From the NCBI GenBank assembly GCA_021200895.1, contig JAJQFX010000149.1, forward strand, positions 1 through 14,374: DNA of 14,374 bases, written 5' to 3'. The stretch comes from Clostridiales bacterium. Lineage in GTDB: Bacteria > Bacillota > Clostridia > Oscillospirales > Oscillospiraceae. Under the pieces are notes generated by a model. The model did no database searches. It was given only the letters and a program-made list of their open reading frames with translations, and had not been told where the DNA came from. The position numbers and the translations under genes were made by a program. Numbering within the stretch: the first letter of the stretch is position 1; each line of letters begins with the position of its first letter. Shown piece by piece: positions 6,828 to 12,760 of the stretch.

Positions 6828-6856
6828 ATTGTACTACAAAAGGCGGGTTTCGTCAA
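6828..6856 (-). promoter_or_regulatory. Strong sigma-A-type promoter of the membrane-protein pair
   Basis: On the minus strand TTGACG (6856-6851), a 17-nt spacer and TACAAT (6833-6828) match the consensus at 5 of 6 bases in each hexamer. Transcription would start near 6821, about 40 nt before the start codon at 6779. It separates this gene pair from the pst-phoU operon, whose terminator lies just upstream. Confidence 0.75.
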
Positions 6857-6903
6857 CAAATTCCACTGGCATCCGTTCCCCGTTCCGCTGCGGCGAGGCT
6901 CCA

Positions 6904-6948
6904 TCAAAGAAAAAAGCGCCTTCCGCGCCGCCAAGCGGCCGAAGGTGC
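6904..6948 (-). terminator. Terminator of the pst-phoU operon
   Basis: On the minus strand GCACCTTC (6948-6941) pairs with GAAGGCGC (6923-6916) with one A-C mismatch. GC-rich inner pairing is possible, and TTTTTTCTTTG follows directly (6915-6905). The position fits the end of the phosphate operon. Confidence 0.8.
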
Positions 6949-6955
6949 CTGTGCC

Positions 6956-6995
6956 GTCCGGCTCCCCAGGTTCAGCGCTCGCTGGGGTGCCGGAC
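6956..6995 (-). other. Long hairpin at the 3' end of the pst operon transcript
   Basis: GTCCGGC-T-CCCCAG (6956-6969) and CTGGGG-T-GCCGGAC (6982-6995) form 13 base pairs around a single mismatch, with a 12-nt loop. On the minus-strand transcript it lies just before the terminator and covers the last codons of the 24-aa ORF at 6972-7046. No T-run follows it directly, so it is probably a structured 3' end that protects the mRNA, or a regulatory element, rather than the terminator. Confidence 0.6.
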
Positions 6996-7046
6996 ATCCT
7001 CACCATAGATCAAATCGTCCAGGTCAGGGTTAGGATGATGGGCCAA
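6972..7046 (-). CDS. Putative 24-aa small protein after phoU
   Basis: A short frame starts at TTG 7046 behind a perfect AAAGGAGG with normal spacing and ends at TGA 6972-6974. The product begins MAHHPNPDLDDLIYGEDVRH and ends PSER. It is acidic, hydrophilic and has no membrane helix. It lies 38 nt after the phoU stop and before the operon terminator, so it would be the last cistron of the phosphate operon. The strength of the ribosome binding site, with no other start behind it, is the main reason to believe it. The TTG start and the small size are reasons for caution. The end of the frame falls within a stable hairpin. Confidence 0.45.
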   Translation of the reverse strand: MAHHPNPDLDDLIYGEDVRHPSER

Positions 7047-7084
7047 GAAAATCCCTCCTTTCTGTGGGTGAATGTGGGAGCGCA

Positions 7085-7753
7085 TCAGACGATGCGCTGG
7101 GCCTTGTGAACGCCGGTGATGCAGAAGCCCACCCACTGGGCAATGCTGACGGCGTGGTCGCCGAGGCGTTCCAGGTATTTGATCATCATCAGGTAGTCCA
7201 GGGCATAGTCCACCGACTCGGTCTGGGCGGCAATGCGCCGGGCCAGTGCGCTGCGAATCTCCAGGAAGGCCCGGTCTACAACGTCGTCATAGTCGATGAC
7301 CTCCTGGGCCAGCTGGGAGTCCAGGGTGCGGAAGGCCAGGATGGCCCGGGAGACCATGCGCTTGGCGTTGGCGGCCATCTCCACGATGTCGGCGTGGAGG
7401 CTGTCCTGGGTGAAGCGGCTGCCCTCCATATGCTGCAAAATGTCCGCCATGTCCGCGGCGAAGTCCCCGATGCGGCGGATGTCCTCCACGATTTCCAGCG
7501 AGGTGCTGACCTTCCGGAGGTCAGAGGCCACAGGCTGCTGACGCAGCAGCAGGGTCATGCACTGATGCTCCACGTCCCGCTCCAGCTGATTCAGCTGCTC
7601 CTGCAAAGAGGGTATCTCCCCCAGCAGCTGCGGGGTGCCGTTGGTGAAGGTCTCCAGGGCCAGGTTCAGGGCCTGCTGGGCCATCACGCCCATATCCTCC
7701 AGGGTGCGGTCCAGGTTTTTCAGCTCCCAGTCATAGGTTGCGCGGTTGCTCAT
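7085..7753 (-). CDS. phoU: Phosphate signalling regulator PhoU
   Basis: PhoU links the Pst transporter to the phosphate-sensing kinase and moderates phosphate uptake. It acts as a peripheral protein at the cytoplasmic face of the membrane. The 222-aa product has the expected two helical-bundle repeats, each with the metal-binding EXXXD-type pattern: SLEIVEDIRRIGDFAADMAD (about 85-104) and MIKYLERLGDHAVSIAQW (190-207). The start is ATG 7753 behind GGGAGG. A longer frame to 8020 only shadows pstB. The start overlaps the stop of the upstream 46-aa ORF by 4 bp (ATGA), so translation is coupled. No PhoP/PhoR pair is in the window. Confidence 0.96.
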   Translation of the reverse strand: MSNRATYDWELKNLDRTLEDMGVMAQQALNLALETFTNGTPQLLGEIPSLQEQLNQLERDVEHQCMTLLLRQQPVASDLRKVSTSLEIVEDIRRIGDFAADMADILQHMEGSRFTQDSLHADIVEMAANAKRMVSRAILAFRTLDSQLAQEVIDYDDVVDRAFLEIRSALARRIAAQTESVDYALDYLMMIKYLERLGDHAVSIAQWVGFCITGVHKAQRIV

Positions 7754-7890
7754 TGATAGTCCTCCCATCCGCCCCAGCCGCCGAAGCGTTCCACCGGGGG
7801 CATACTGCCGATTTGAATGAAATTGTCCTTGCCGTTGACGCTGATGTTGCGAATCAGCCAGCGCCGTACCACGTTCCAGAGCTTCTTCAT
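7750..7890 (-). CDS. Putative 46-aa small protein between pstB and phoU
   Basis: A 46-codon frame starts at ATG 7890 behind AAGGAGG (7 nt spacing) and ends at TGA 7750-7752, overlapping the phoU start as ATGA. The product begins MKKLWNVVRRWLIRNISVNG, continues with KDNFIQIGSMPPVERFGGWG and ends GWEDYQ. The N-terminal 17 residues are a basic amphipathic helix candidate, and the C-terminus is Trp/Gly-rich and acidic. There is no full membrane span. It starts 18 nt after pstB. The ideal ribosome binding site, the clean fit between two pst genes and the coupling to phoU argue that it is translated. It could be a membrane-surface peptide touching PstB, PstA or PhoU, or a coupling ORF for phoU. The function is unknown. 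Confidence 0.7.
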   Translation of the reverse strand: MKKLWNVVRRWLIRNISVNGKDNFIQIGSMPPVERFGGWGGWEDYQ

Positions 7891-7908
7891 AAGGATACCT
7901 CCTTGTGC

Positions 7909-8688
7909 TTAACCGAAGCGGCCGGTGATATAGTCCTCTGTGCGCTTGTCGCAGGGGGTGGAGAAGATGCGGGCCGTATCGCCCATCTCCACCAGCTCGC
8001 CCAGCAGGAAGAAGGCGCACTTATCGCTGATACGGGCGGCCTGCTGCATATTGTGGGTGACGATGACCACGGTGTAGTTCTTTTTCAGCTCGCTCATCAG
8101 CGATTCGATTTTCATGGTGGAGCCGGGGTCCAGGGCGGAGGTGGGCTCGTCCATCAGCAGAATCTCCGGCTTGACAGCCAGGGCCCGGGCGATGCACAGC
8201 CGCTGCTGCTGGCCGCCGGAAAGGCCCAGGGCGGACTTTTTCAGGCGGTCCTTCACCTCGTCCCACAGGGCGGCGCCCCGGAGTGATTCCTCCACCAGTT
8301 CGTCCAGCTTGGCCCGGTTCTTGATGCCGTGGATTTTGGGGCCGTAGGTGATGTTGTCATAGATGGACATGGGGAAGGGGTTGGGCTTCTGAAAGACCAT
8401 GCCCACCTGCCGCCGCAGCTCGTTCACGTCCTGCTCCTTGGCGAAAATGTCTTTGCCGTGGAGCTTCACCTCGCCCGTCACCTTGACGCCCTCCACCAGG
8501 TCGTTCATCCGGTTCAGGGTTTTCAGGAAGGTGGACTTGCCGCAGCCGGAGGGGCCGATAAAGGCGGTGATCTCCCGCTCCCCGATGTTCATATCAATGC
8601 CCTTCAGCGCCTGAAAGCTGCCGTAGTACAACTCCAGATTGCGGGTGGTCATAATGGGGGCAGTATCAGTCATCTTCTGTTCGTCCAT
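7909..8688 (-). CDS. pstB: Phosphate ABC transporter ATP-binding protein PstB
   Basis: PstB is the ATPase of the high-affinity phosphate importer. The 259-aa product shows Walker A GPSGCGKST (45-53), a Q-loop at VGMVFQKPNPFPMSIYDN (Gln100), signature LSGGQQQR (156-163), Walker B ILLMDEPTSALDP (176-188) and the H-loop His212 in VIVTHNMQQAARISD. The PNPFP stretch after the Q-loop is typical of PstB and separates it from other ABC ATPases. The length is normal. The start is ATG 8688 with AAAGGG 12 nt upstream. An alternative ATG at 8673 has no better signal. It is 9 nt downstream of pstA in the same operon. Confidence 0.98.
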   Translation of the reverse strand: MDEQKMTDTAPIMTTRNLELYYGSFQALKGIDMNIGEREITAFIGPSGCGKSTFLKTLNRMNDLVEGVKVTGEVKLHGKDIFAKEQDVNELRRQVGMVFQKPNPFPMSIYDNITYGPKIHGIKNRAKLDELVEESLRGAALWDEVKDRLKKSALGLSGGQQQRLCIARALAVKPEILLMDEPTSALDPGSTMKIESLMSELKKNYTVVIVTHNMQQAARISDKCAFFLLGELVEMGDTARIFSTPCDKRTEDYITGRFG

Positions 8689-8697
8689 AGCGGTATC

Positions 8698-9540
8698 TTA
8701 CCCTTTCTTCAGCTTTGTCTTTGCCAGTTTTGCCAGGAAGTTGATGATGAGTACCAGAATCATCAGGATGGCGGCGATGGCGAAGGCCAAATCTACCTCG
8801 CCGTATTCCTGATAGTACACATACAGCATGACGCTCAGGGAGCCGCTGCTGGTGCCCAGCGCCTGGAAGTAATTGGTCACCAGCTTGTAGCCGGTGCCGG
8901 CGGTGTAGAGCAGCGCCGCGCTCTCGCCCACGATTTTGCCCACGGACAGAATCGCGCCGCCCACCACACCGTCCAGGGTGCAGGGCAGGACGATGGTCCA
9001 GATGGTGTGCCATTTGGTGGCCCCCAGACCCACAGAACCCTCCCGATAGGATTGGGGCACCGTTTTCAGCGCCTCCTGGGTGGTGCGCAGGATGTTGGGG
9101 AGGATCATAATGGACAGCGTCAGAGAACCGGCCAGGATGCCGGAGCCGAATTTCAGCCCCTGGACAAAGACCATCATACCCACCAGACCGTAGATGATGG
9201 AGGGGATGCCGGACAGGCTCTCTGCGGCAAACTCGATGATGCGCACCAGCCTCCGATTCTTGGCGTACTCGGTCAGGTAAATCGCGCCGCCGATGCCCAG
9301 GGGCAGGGCGATGACCAGGGTGGTCAGAATCAGGTAGATGGTGAAGATGATGTTGGGCAGGATGCCGATGGTGCCGTTGATGGCGCTGCGCTGGGTAGTC
9401 AGCAGCTCCACCGTGATGTAGGGCAGGCCCCGTACCATGATGTAGCCGATGAGCCCCACCAGCAGGGCCACCGTCAGGATGACGCAAACCCAGATAATGG
9501 CTTTGACGGCGTTATTCCACGCCCTTCTTGAACTGCTCAT
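8698..9540 (-). CDS. pstA: Phosphate ABC transporter permease PstA
   Basis: PstA is one of the two membrane subunits of the phosphate importer. The 280-aa product has six predicted transmembrane helices, the first at about 13-36. It carries the cytoplasmic EAA-type coupling loop EGSVGLGATKWHTIW (167-181), which contacts PstB. The conserved FAAESLSGIPSIIYGLVG segment (104-121) and the SVGKIVGESAALLYTAG segment (199-215) are family hallmarks. It starts at ATG 9540, overlapping the pstC stop as ATGA, so the two permeases are translationally coupled. The last codons (KLKKG) also form the AAGAAAGGG ribosome binding site of pstB. Confidence 0.97.
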   Translation of the reverse strand: MSSSRRAWNNAVKAIIWVCVILTVALLVGLIGYIMVRGLPYITVELLTTQRSAINGTIGILPNIIFTIYLILTTLVIALPLGIGGAIYLTEYAKNRRLVRIIEFAAESLSGIPSIIYGLVGMMVFVQGLKFGSGILAGSLTLSIMILPNILRTTQEALKTVPQSYREGSVGLGATKWHTIWTIVLPCTLDGVVGGAILSVGKIVGESAALLYTAGTGYKLVTNYFQALGTSSGSLSVMLYVYYQEYGEVDLAFAIAAILMILVLIINFLAKLAKTKLKKG

Positions 9541-10409
9541 TTCTTATCGTCGTCCCCTTTCTTCAGCAGGCGGCCCATCACCGTGTTAATGAGCATGATG
9601 AAGAGGAACAGCACCAGGCCGATGGAGTACAGCGCCCGGCGCTGCAAGCCGGAGGAGTAGCTCATCTCCTTGGCGATGGCGGTGGTCAGGAAGGTGACGC
9701 TGCTGAACAGACTGGGCATATTCGCCACGTTGCCTGCCACCATCATCACCGCCATGGCCTCGCCCACGGCCCGGCCGATGCCCAGGACGATACCGGCGGC
9801 TACGCCGCTTTTGGCGGCGGGGAGGGAGACCTTGAAGTATGTCTCCATCTCGGTGGCACCCAGGGCCAGGCTGCCCTCCTCGTACTCCTTGGGGACGGCG
9901 GAGAGGGCAGTCTCACTGACGCTGATGATGGAGGGGAGAATCATCACCGCCAGCACCAAAATGGCGGCCAGCAGGCAGGTGCCGTTTTTCAGGGAGAACA
10001 GGTTCATAATCAGGGGCACCAGAATGATGGCGCCCACCAGGCCGTAAACCACAGAGGGGATGCCGCTGAGCAGCTCCACCGCCGTGCGCACCACCCCCGC
10101 CGTCCGCTTATTGGCGATTTTGGACAGGAAGATGGCGGTCATCAGCCCCACCGGTACGCCGATGAGGCAGGCTCCCAGGGTGCCGTAGACGGAGGCCAGG
10201 ATGAAGGGCAGGATGCCATACCTGGGGTCTGACGCCGTGCTGGCCCATTCCGTCCCAAAGAAGAAGTTCAGCGGCCCTATCTCAACGATGGCGGGCAGGC
10301 CGCTGATAATCATGTAAATGGTGATGAGGGCCACCATAGCGATGGATACCATGCCGCAGAGGAAGAACAGCCCATTCATCAGCTTTTCAATCGTGTTTCT
10401 GAGTTTCAC
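9537..10409 (-). CDS. pstC: Phosphate ABC transporter permease PstC
   Basis: PstC pairs with PstA to form the membrane channel of the phosphate importer. The 290-aa product has six predicted helices (the first at about 13-36) and a conserved large first external loop with NFFFGTEWASTASDPRYGILPF, which is typical of PstC. VELLSGIPSVVYGLVGAI (111-128) and the EAA-like loop EGSLALGATEMETYF (178-192) follow. The start is GTG 10409 with AAAGGG 9 nt upstream. A hairpin in the 93-nt gap after pstS may reduce read-through into this gene. The C-terminus is a highly charged KKGDDDKK tail whose codons also carry the pstA ribosome binding site. Confidence 0.97.
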   Translation of the reverse strand: MKLRNTIEKLMNGLFFLCGMVSIAMVALITIYMIISGLPAIVEIGPLNFFFGTEWASTASDPRYGILPFILASVYGTLGACLIGVPVGLMTAIFLSKIANKRTAGVVRTAVELLSGIPSVVYGLVGAIILVPLIMNLFSLKNGTCLLAAILVLAVMILPSIISVSETALSAVPKEYEEGSLALGATEMETYFKVSLPAAKSGVAAGIVLGIGRAVGEAMAVMMVAGNVANMPSLFSSVTFLTTAIAKEMSYSSGLQRRALYSIGLVLFLFIMLINTVMGRLLKKGDDDKK

Positions 10410-10429
10410 TGTGTTCGACCCTTTCTTGC

Positions 10430-10473
10430 CAAGTCTGAAACGCCGGAGCGGGAGCAGTCCCGCCCCGGCGTTT
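10430..10473 (-). terminator. Intra-operon hairpin between pstS and pstC, probable attenuator
   Basis: AAACGCCGG (10438-10446) pairs with CCGGCGTTT (10465-10473), and GCGGGA (10448-10453) with TCCCGC (10458-10463), giving about 15 bp with a 4-nt loop. On the minus strand TTT ends the stem, followed by CAGACTT, a weak T-tract. Partial termination here would give more pstS than pstCAB message, as the stoichiometry of binding protein to transporter requires. Confidence 0.65.
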
Positions 10474-10502
10474 GGGCTATACGAAACGGTTTATGCTGCG
10501 GG

Positions 10503-11459
10503 TCAGGGCTGGATAGCGTCCGCCTGGGAGATGTAGTCCGCCACGTCTGCGCTGAGGCAGAAGTCCAGGAAGGCCTGGGCGGCGTCGCTGAGGGTGGCGG
10601 AGTCATTCACCACCATGTTGAAGTTACGCTGGATGGCATAGCTGCCGTCCTTGACGGTGTCCTCGGTGGCCTCGATGCCGTCCACGGAGATGACCTTCAC
10701 GCTGTCGTCTGCGGCGGCCTCAGACAGGGAGGCATAGCCGATGGCGTACTGGTTCTGGGCCACGGCGGTGATGACGGAGCCGGTGGAGGTCAGCTCCTGG
10801 TCGTAGACGCAGGCGTCCTCGACGCCGACCACGCTCTCGAAGCCGTCCCGGGTGCCGGAACCGGCCTCACGGCCGATGACGGCGACTTCCATGTCCTCGC
10901 CGCCGACCTCACTCCAGTTGGTAATGGTGCCGTTGAACAGACCGGCGATTTGCTCCAGGGACAAATCCTCTACCGTGTTCTCAGGGTTGATGATGACGGC
11001 GATACCGTCGATGGCCACCACATAAGCGGTCAGGCCGGTCTCCTCGTCCTTCAGGTTGCGGCTGGCCAGGCCGATGTCGGCGCTGCCCTCGGTGGCGGCG
11101 GTGATGCCTGCGCCGGAACCGGTGGCGTCATAGGTAACGGTGACGTTGGGGTACTCCTCCTCAAAGGCCTCGATTAGGATGGACATGACCTTTTCCATGG
11201 AGGTGGAGCCGTTGGTGGAGACGGTGCCGGACAGGTCAGCGGTGCCCGCGTCCTCAGTGCTGTCCTCGGTGCCGGAGGCTTCTTCCTCGGTGTTGTTCTC
11301 TTCCTCTTCGGTACCGGCGTCCTCGGTGCCCTCCTCGGTGGAGGACTGGCTCTGGGCGTCAGAGGTGTCGTCGCTCCCGCTGCTGCTGTTCGAGCTGCCG
11401 CAGGCAACCAGAGAGAAGGCCAGAGCAAGAGACATGAGCAGTGCAATTACTTTTTTCAT
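10503..11459 (-). CDS. pstS: Phosphate-binding lipoprotein PstS
   Basis: PstS captures phosphate outside the membrane and delivers it to PstCA. The 318-aa product has a lipoprotein signal peptide with lipobox LVAC (Cys20 as lipid anchor). A very acidic, low-complexity linker (about 21-77) follows, rich in Ser, Glu, Thr and Asp. The binding domain starts at LSGTVSTNGSTSMEKVM. Phosphate-contact motifs are GSTSM (84-88), ATGSGAGI (112-119), SR (133-134) and GREAGSGTRDGF (196-207). The start is ATG 11459 with GAAAGGA upstream at a long spacing. It is the first gene of the operon and is probably PhoP-controlled. The linker is longer than in many homologues and may act as a spacer through the thick cell wall. 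Confidence 0.97.
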   Translation of the reverse strand: MKKVIALLMSLALAFSLVACGSSNSSSGSDDTSDAQSQSSTEEGTEDAGTEEEENNTEEEASGTEDSTEDAGTADLSGTVSTNGSTSMEKVMSILIEAFEEEYPNVTVTYDATGSGAGITAATEGSADIGLASRNLKDEETGLTAYVVAIDGIAVIINPENTVEDLSLEQIAGLFNGTITNWSEVGGEDMEVAVIGREAGSGTRDGFESVVGVEDACVYDQELTSTGSVITAVAQNQYAIGYASLSEAAADDSVKVISVDGIEATEDTVKDGSYAIQRNFNMVVNDSATLSDAAQAFLDFCLSADVADYISQADAIQP

Positions 11460-11485
11460 GGTAATGAGTATTCCTTTCTATGTGC

Positions 11486-11504
11486 GGCCGGTTGTCTGCC
11501 GGCC
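11486..11504 (-). other. Hairpin in the pstS leader
   Basis: GGCCGG (11486-11491) and CCGGCC (11499-11504) form a 6-bp GC stem with a 7-nt loop in the 5' leader of pstS, about 27-45 nt before the start codon. It could stabilise the 5' end of the message. No T-run follows, so it is not a terminator. Confidence 0.45.
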
Positions 11505-11532
11505 TTGTTGTTCCCCTTGTGGGTACGGTATC

Positions 11533-11587
11533 ATTCTAGCAGGAGGCAGGGAGGCAAGCGACCATGAAGCGGTCAAGGAATTGTAAA
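11533..11587 (-). promoter_or_regulatory. Candidate pst promoter with PHO-box-like repeats
   Basis: On the minus strand TTTACA (11587-11582) and TTGACC (11576-11571) resemble the Gram-positive PhoP half-site TT(A/T/C)ACA and start exactly 11 bp apart, the known PhoP spacing. Downstream is a -10-like TAGAAT (11538-11533) with no -35 element at the right distance, as expected of an activator-dependent promoter. The start point would be near 11526. I see only two good half-sites, fewer than in the best-studied PHO boxes, so this remains a candidate. Confidence 0.45.
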
Positions 11588-11775
11588 GTTATGAAGATTT
11601 TCCACTTGAAGGGGGCCGTCTGTTCCTGAACGATAAAAAGTCAACCCCTAAATGCAAGTATGCTCTCTCTATAGGAGACAGCAAAGTAAAAGCACTGCTT
11701 CTTGATGGAGGGAGCATTGTTTTGTACAGAAAAAATAAGGTTGAATCGTCGTTTTTTTCGTTTCCTGAAAAATGC
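11588..11775. other. A/T-richer intergenic stretch, no gene seen
   Basis: This stretch separates the pst promoter (-) from the promoter at 11776 (+). It is visibly richer in A/T than the rest of the window. A weak imperfect hairpin (TGCT-c-TCTC at 11661-11669 with GAGA-c-AGCA at 11675-11683) is present without a T-run. Reading frames here have no ribosome binding site. It is part of a roughly 580-bp gap between pstS and the GyrI-like gene. Confidence 0.5.
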
Positions 11776-11804
11776 TTGACGCTATTATTGTTTGTATTTA
11801 TAAT
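11776..11804 (+). promoter_or_regulatory. Near-perfect sigma-A promoter
   Basis: TTGACG (11776-11781), a 17-nt spacer and TATAAT (11799-11804) match the consensus at 11 of 12 positions. Transcription would begin near 11811 and run towards the GyrI-like gene at 12043, giving an unusually long leader of about 230 nt. It is the best promoter match in the window. Confidence 0.8.
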
Positions 11805-12005
11805 GTTGCAGAGGCGTTCTTCACTCCGGAAGGGGCCGCGCTGGCAGACGGAATCCCCGGCACAGGGGACAGCCTGCAAATCGAGCGCCGGTACGGCGGT
11901 GAATTGACGATTCCCTGCAACGGGAAACCCGCATTTATTAAGACCACACAGCAGGCAGACTGGTCAGCGCAGGCTCTGGATAGGATTCCCGGCAAGGATG
12001 CGTAA
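11805..12005 (+). other. Start-less reading frame in the leader, possible gene remnant
   Basis: An open frame ends at TAA 12003-12005 and reads ...FFTPEGAALADGIPGTGDSL, then an Arg/Tyr/Gly part, then ...KTTQQADWSAQALDRIPGKD. The only ATG (11772) lies before the promoter -35 element, so it cannot be on the predicted transcript. No ATG or GTG follows in frame, and the one TTG has no ribosome binding site. The composition resembles real protein, so it may be the 3' remnant of a lost gene, or chance in a GC-rich leader. Short inverted repeats lie at 11854-11869 and 11911-11926. I do not recognise a riboswitch. Confidence 0.3.
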
Positions 12006-12042
12006 CGGCGCTGCCGAAAAAAAGAACAGAGGAGAGATTCAC

Positions 12043-12675
12043 ATGGCCTTTGACTTCAAAAAGGAATACAGGGAGTTCTATCTGCCCAAGGGCAAGCCGG
12101 AGCTTGTCATGGTGCCGAAGGCGAATTACATCGCAGTGAGAGGCCAGGGCGACCCAAACGAGGAGGGCGGAGCCTACCAGCACGCCATCTCCGTGCTGTA
12201 CGCCGTGGCCTATACGCTGAAAATGAGCTATAAGACCGATTATCAAATCGAAGGATTCTTTGACTATGTGGTGCCGCCCCTGGAGGGCTTCTGGTGGCAG
12301 GAGGGGAGGACTGGCATCGATTATGGCCGAAAGGACACGTTTCATTGGATTTCCGTTCTGAGGCTGCCCGATTTCGTCACAAAAAAGGACTTTGACTGGG
12401 CGGTGGAGACAGCAACCAGGAAGAAAAAGCTGGACTGTTCCTCCGCCGAGCTTCTGACCATTGACGAGGGCCTGTGCGTGCAGATGATGCACGTCGGCCC
12501 CTTTGACGGCGAGGCCCAAACCATAGCGCTGATGGACGCCTACCTTGCGGCAAACGGCTATGAACCCGATTTGACGGATACCAGGCTGCACCACGAAATC
12601 TACCTGTCGGATGCCCGAAGGGTCGCGCCGGAAAAGTGGAAAACGGTGCTCCGCCATCCGGTCAAGCGCGTGTGA
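12043..12675 (+). CDS. GyrI-like small-molecule-binding domain protein, 210 aa
   Basis: The product resembles the stand-alone GyrI-like (SOUL/BacT-type ligand-binding) proteins common in Firmicutes, which share the fold of the effector domain of AraC/MerR-type regulators. The start is ATG 12043 behind AGAGGAGAG, and a longer frame from 11998 is not supported. Recognisable segments are MVPKANYIAVRGQGDPNEEG (about 22-41), HAISVLYAVAYTLKM (47-61), FFDYVVPPLEGFWWQ, MMHVGPFDGEAQTIALMDAY and a C-terminal RLHHEIYLSDARRVAPEKWKT. No DNA-binding domain, signal peptide or membrane helix is present. The ligand is unknown, and conserved aromatic and acidic residues in the middle suggest an organic ligand pocket. 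It probably uses the strong promoter at 11776 and may be co-transcribed with the downstream OB-fold gene (85-nt gap). Confidence 0.88.
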   Translation: MAFDFKKEYREFYLPKGKPELVMVPKANYIAVRGQGDPNEEGGAYQHAISVLYAVAYTLKMSYKTDYQIEGFFDYVVPPLEGFWWQEGRTGIDYGRKDTFHWISVLRLPDFVTKKDFDWAVETATRKKKLDCSSAELLTIDEGLCVQMMHVGPFDGEAQTIALMDAYLAANGYEPDLTDTRLHHEIYLSDARRVAPEKWKTVLRHPVKRV

Positions 12676-12724
12676 CGGCGCTCGGCGGGTCAGCGCGGTT
12701 CTAACCCCGCCTCCAAACGCATAT

Positions 12725-12754
12725 CCTCTTCCAGACTCATACGAGAGGAAGAGG
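12725..12754 (+). promoter_or_regulatory. Hairpin that buries the ribosome binding site of the OB-fold gene
   Basis: CCTCTTCC (12725-12732) is the exact complement of GGAAGAGG (12747-12754), and an inner CTC/GAG can pair as well (12736-12738 with 12743-12745). The right arm contains the ribosome binding site for the ATG at 12761. In the folded RNA this site would be hidden, suggesting low basal translation or control by a factor, by upstream translation, or by the protein itself. Confidence 0.55.
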
Positions 12755-12760
12755 TGGAAC

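Noticed and set aside
8329..9531. Long plus-strand frame over pstB/pstA
   Set aside because: It is a His/Gly/Gln-rich shadow of the pst genes without a ribosome binding site.
11589..11879. Minus-strand 96-codon frame upstream of pstS
   Set aside because: It has no convincing ribosome binding site, crosses the plus-strand promoter and the candidate PHO box, and has an unconvincing protein composition.
11772..12005. 77-codon ORF from ATG 11772 as a real gene
   Set aside because: There is no ribosome binding site, and the start lies upstream of a near-perfect promoter whose -35 and -10 elements are inside the ORF. It is kept only as a start-less remnant.
12684..12711. GGCGGG/CCCGCC inverted repeat after the GyrI-like gene as a terminator
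   Set aside because: No T-run follows the stem and the loop is large. It may be chance in GC-rich DNA.
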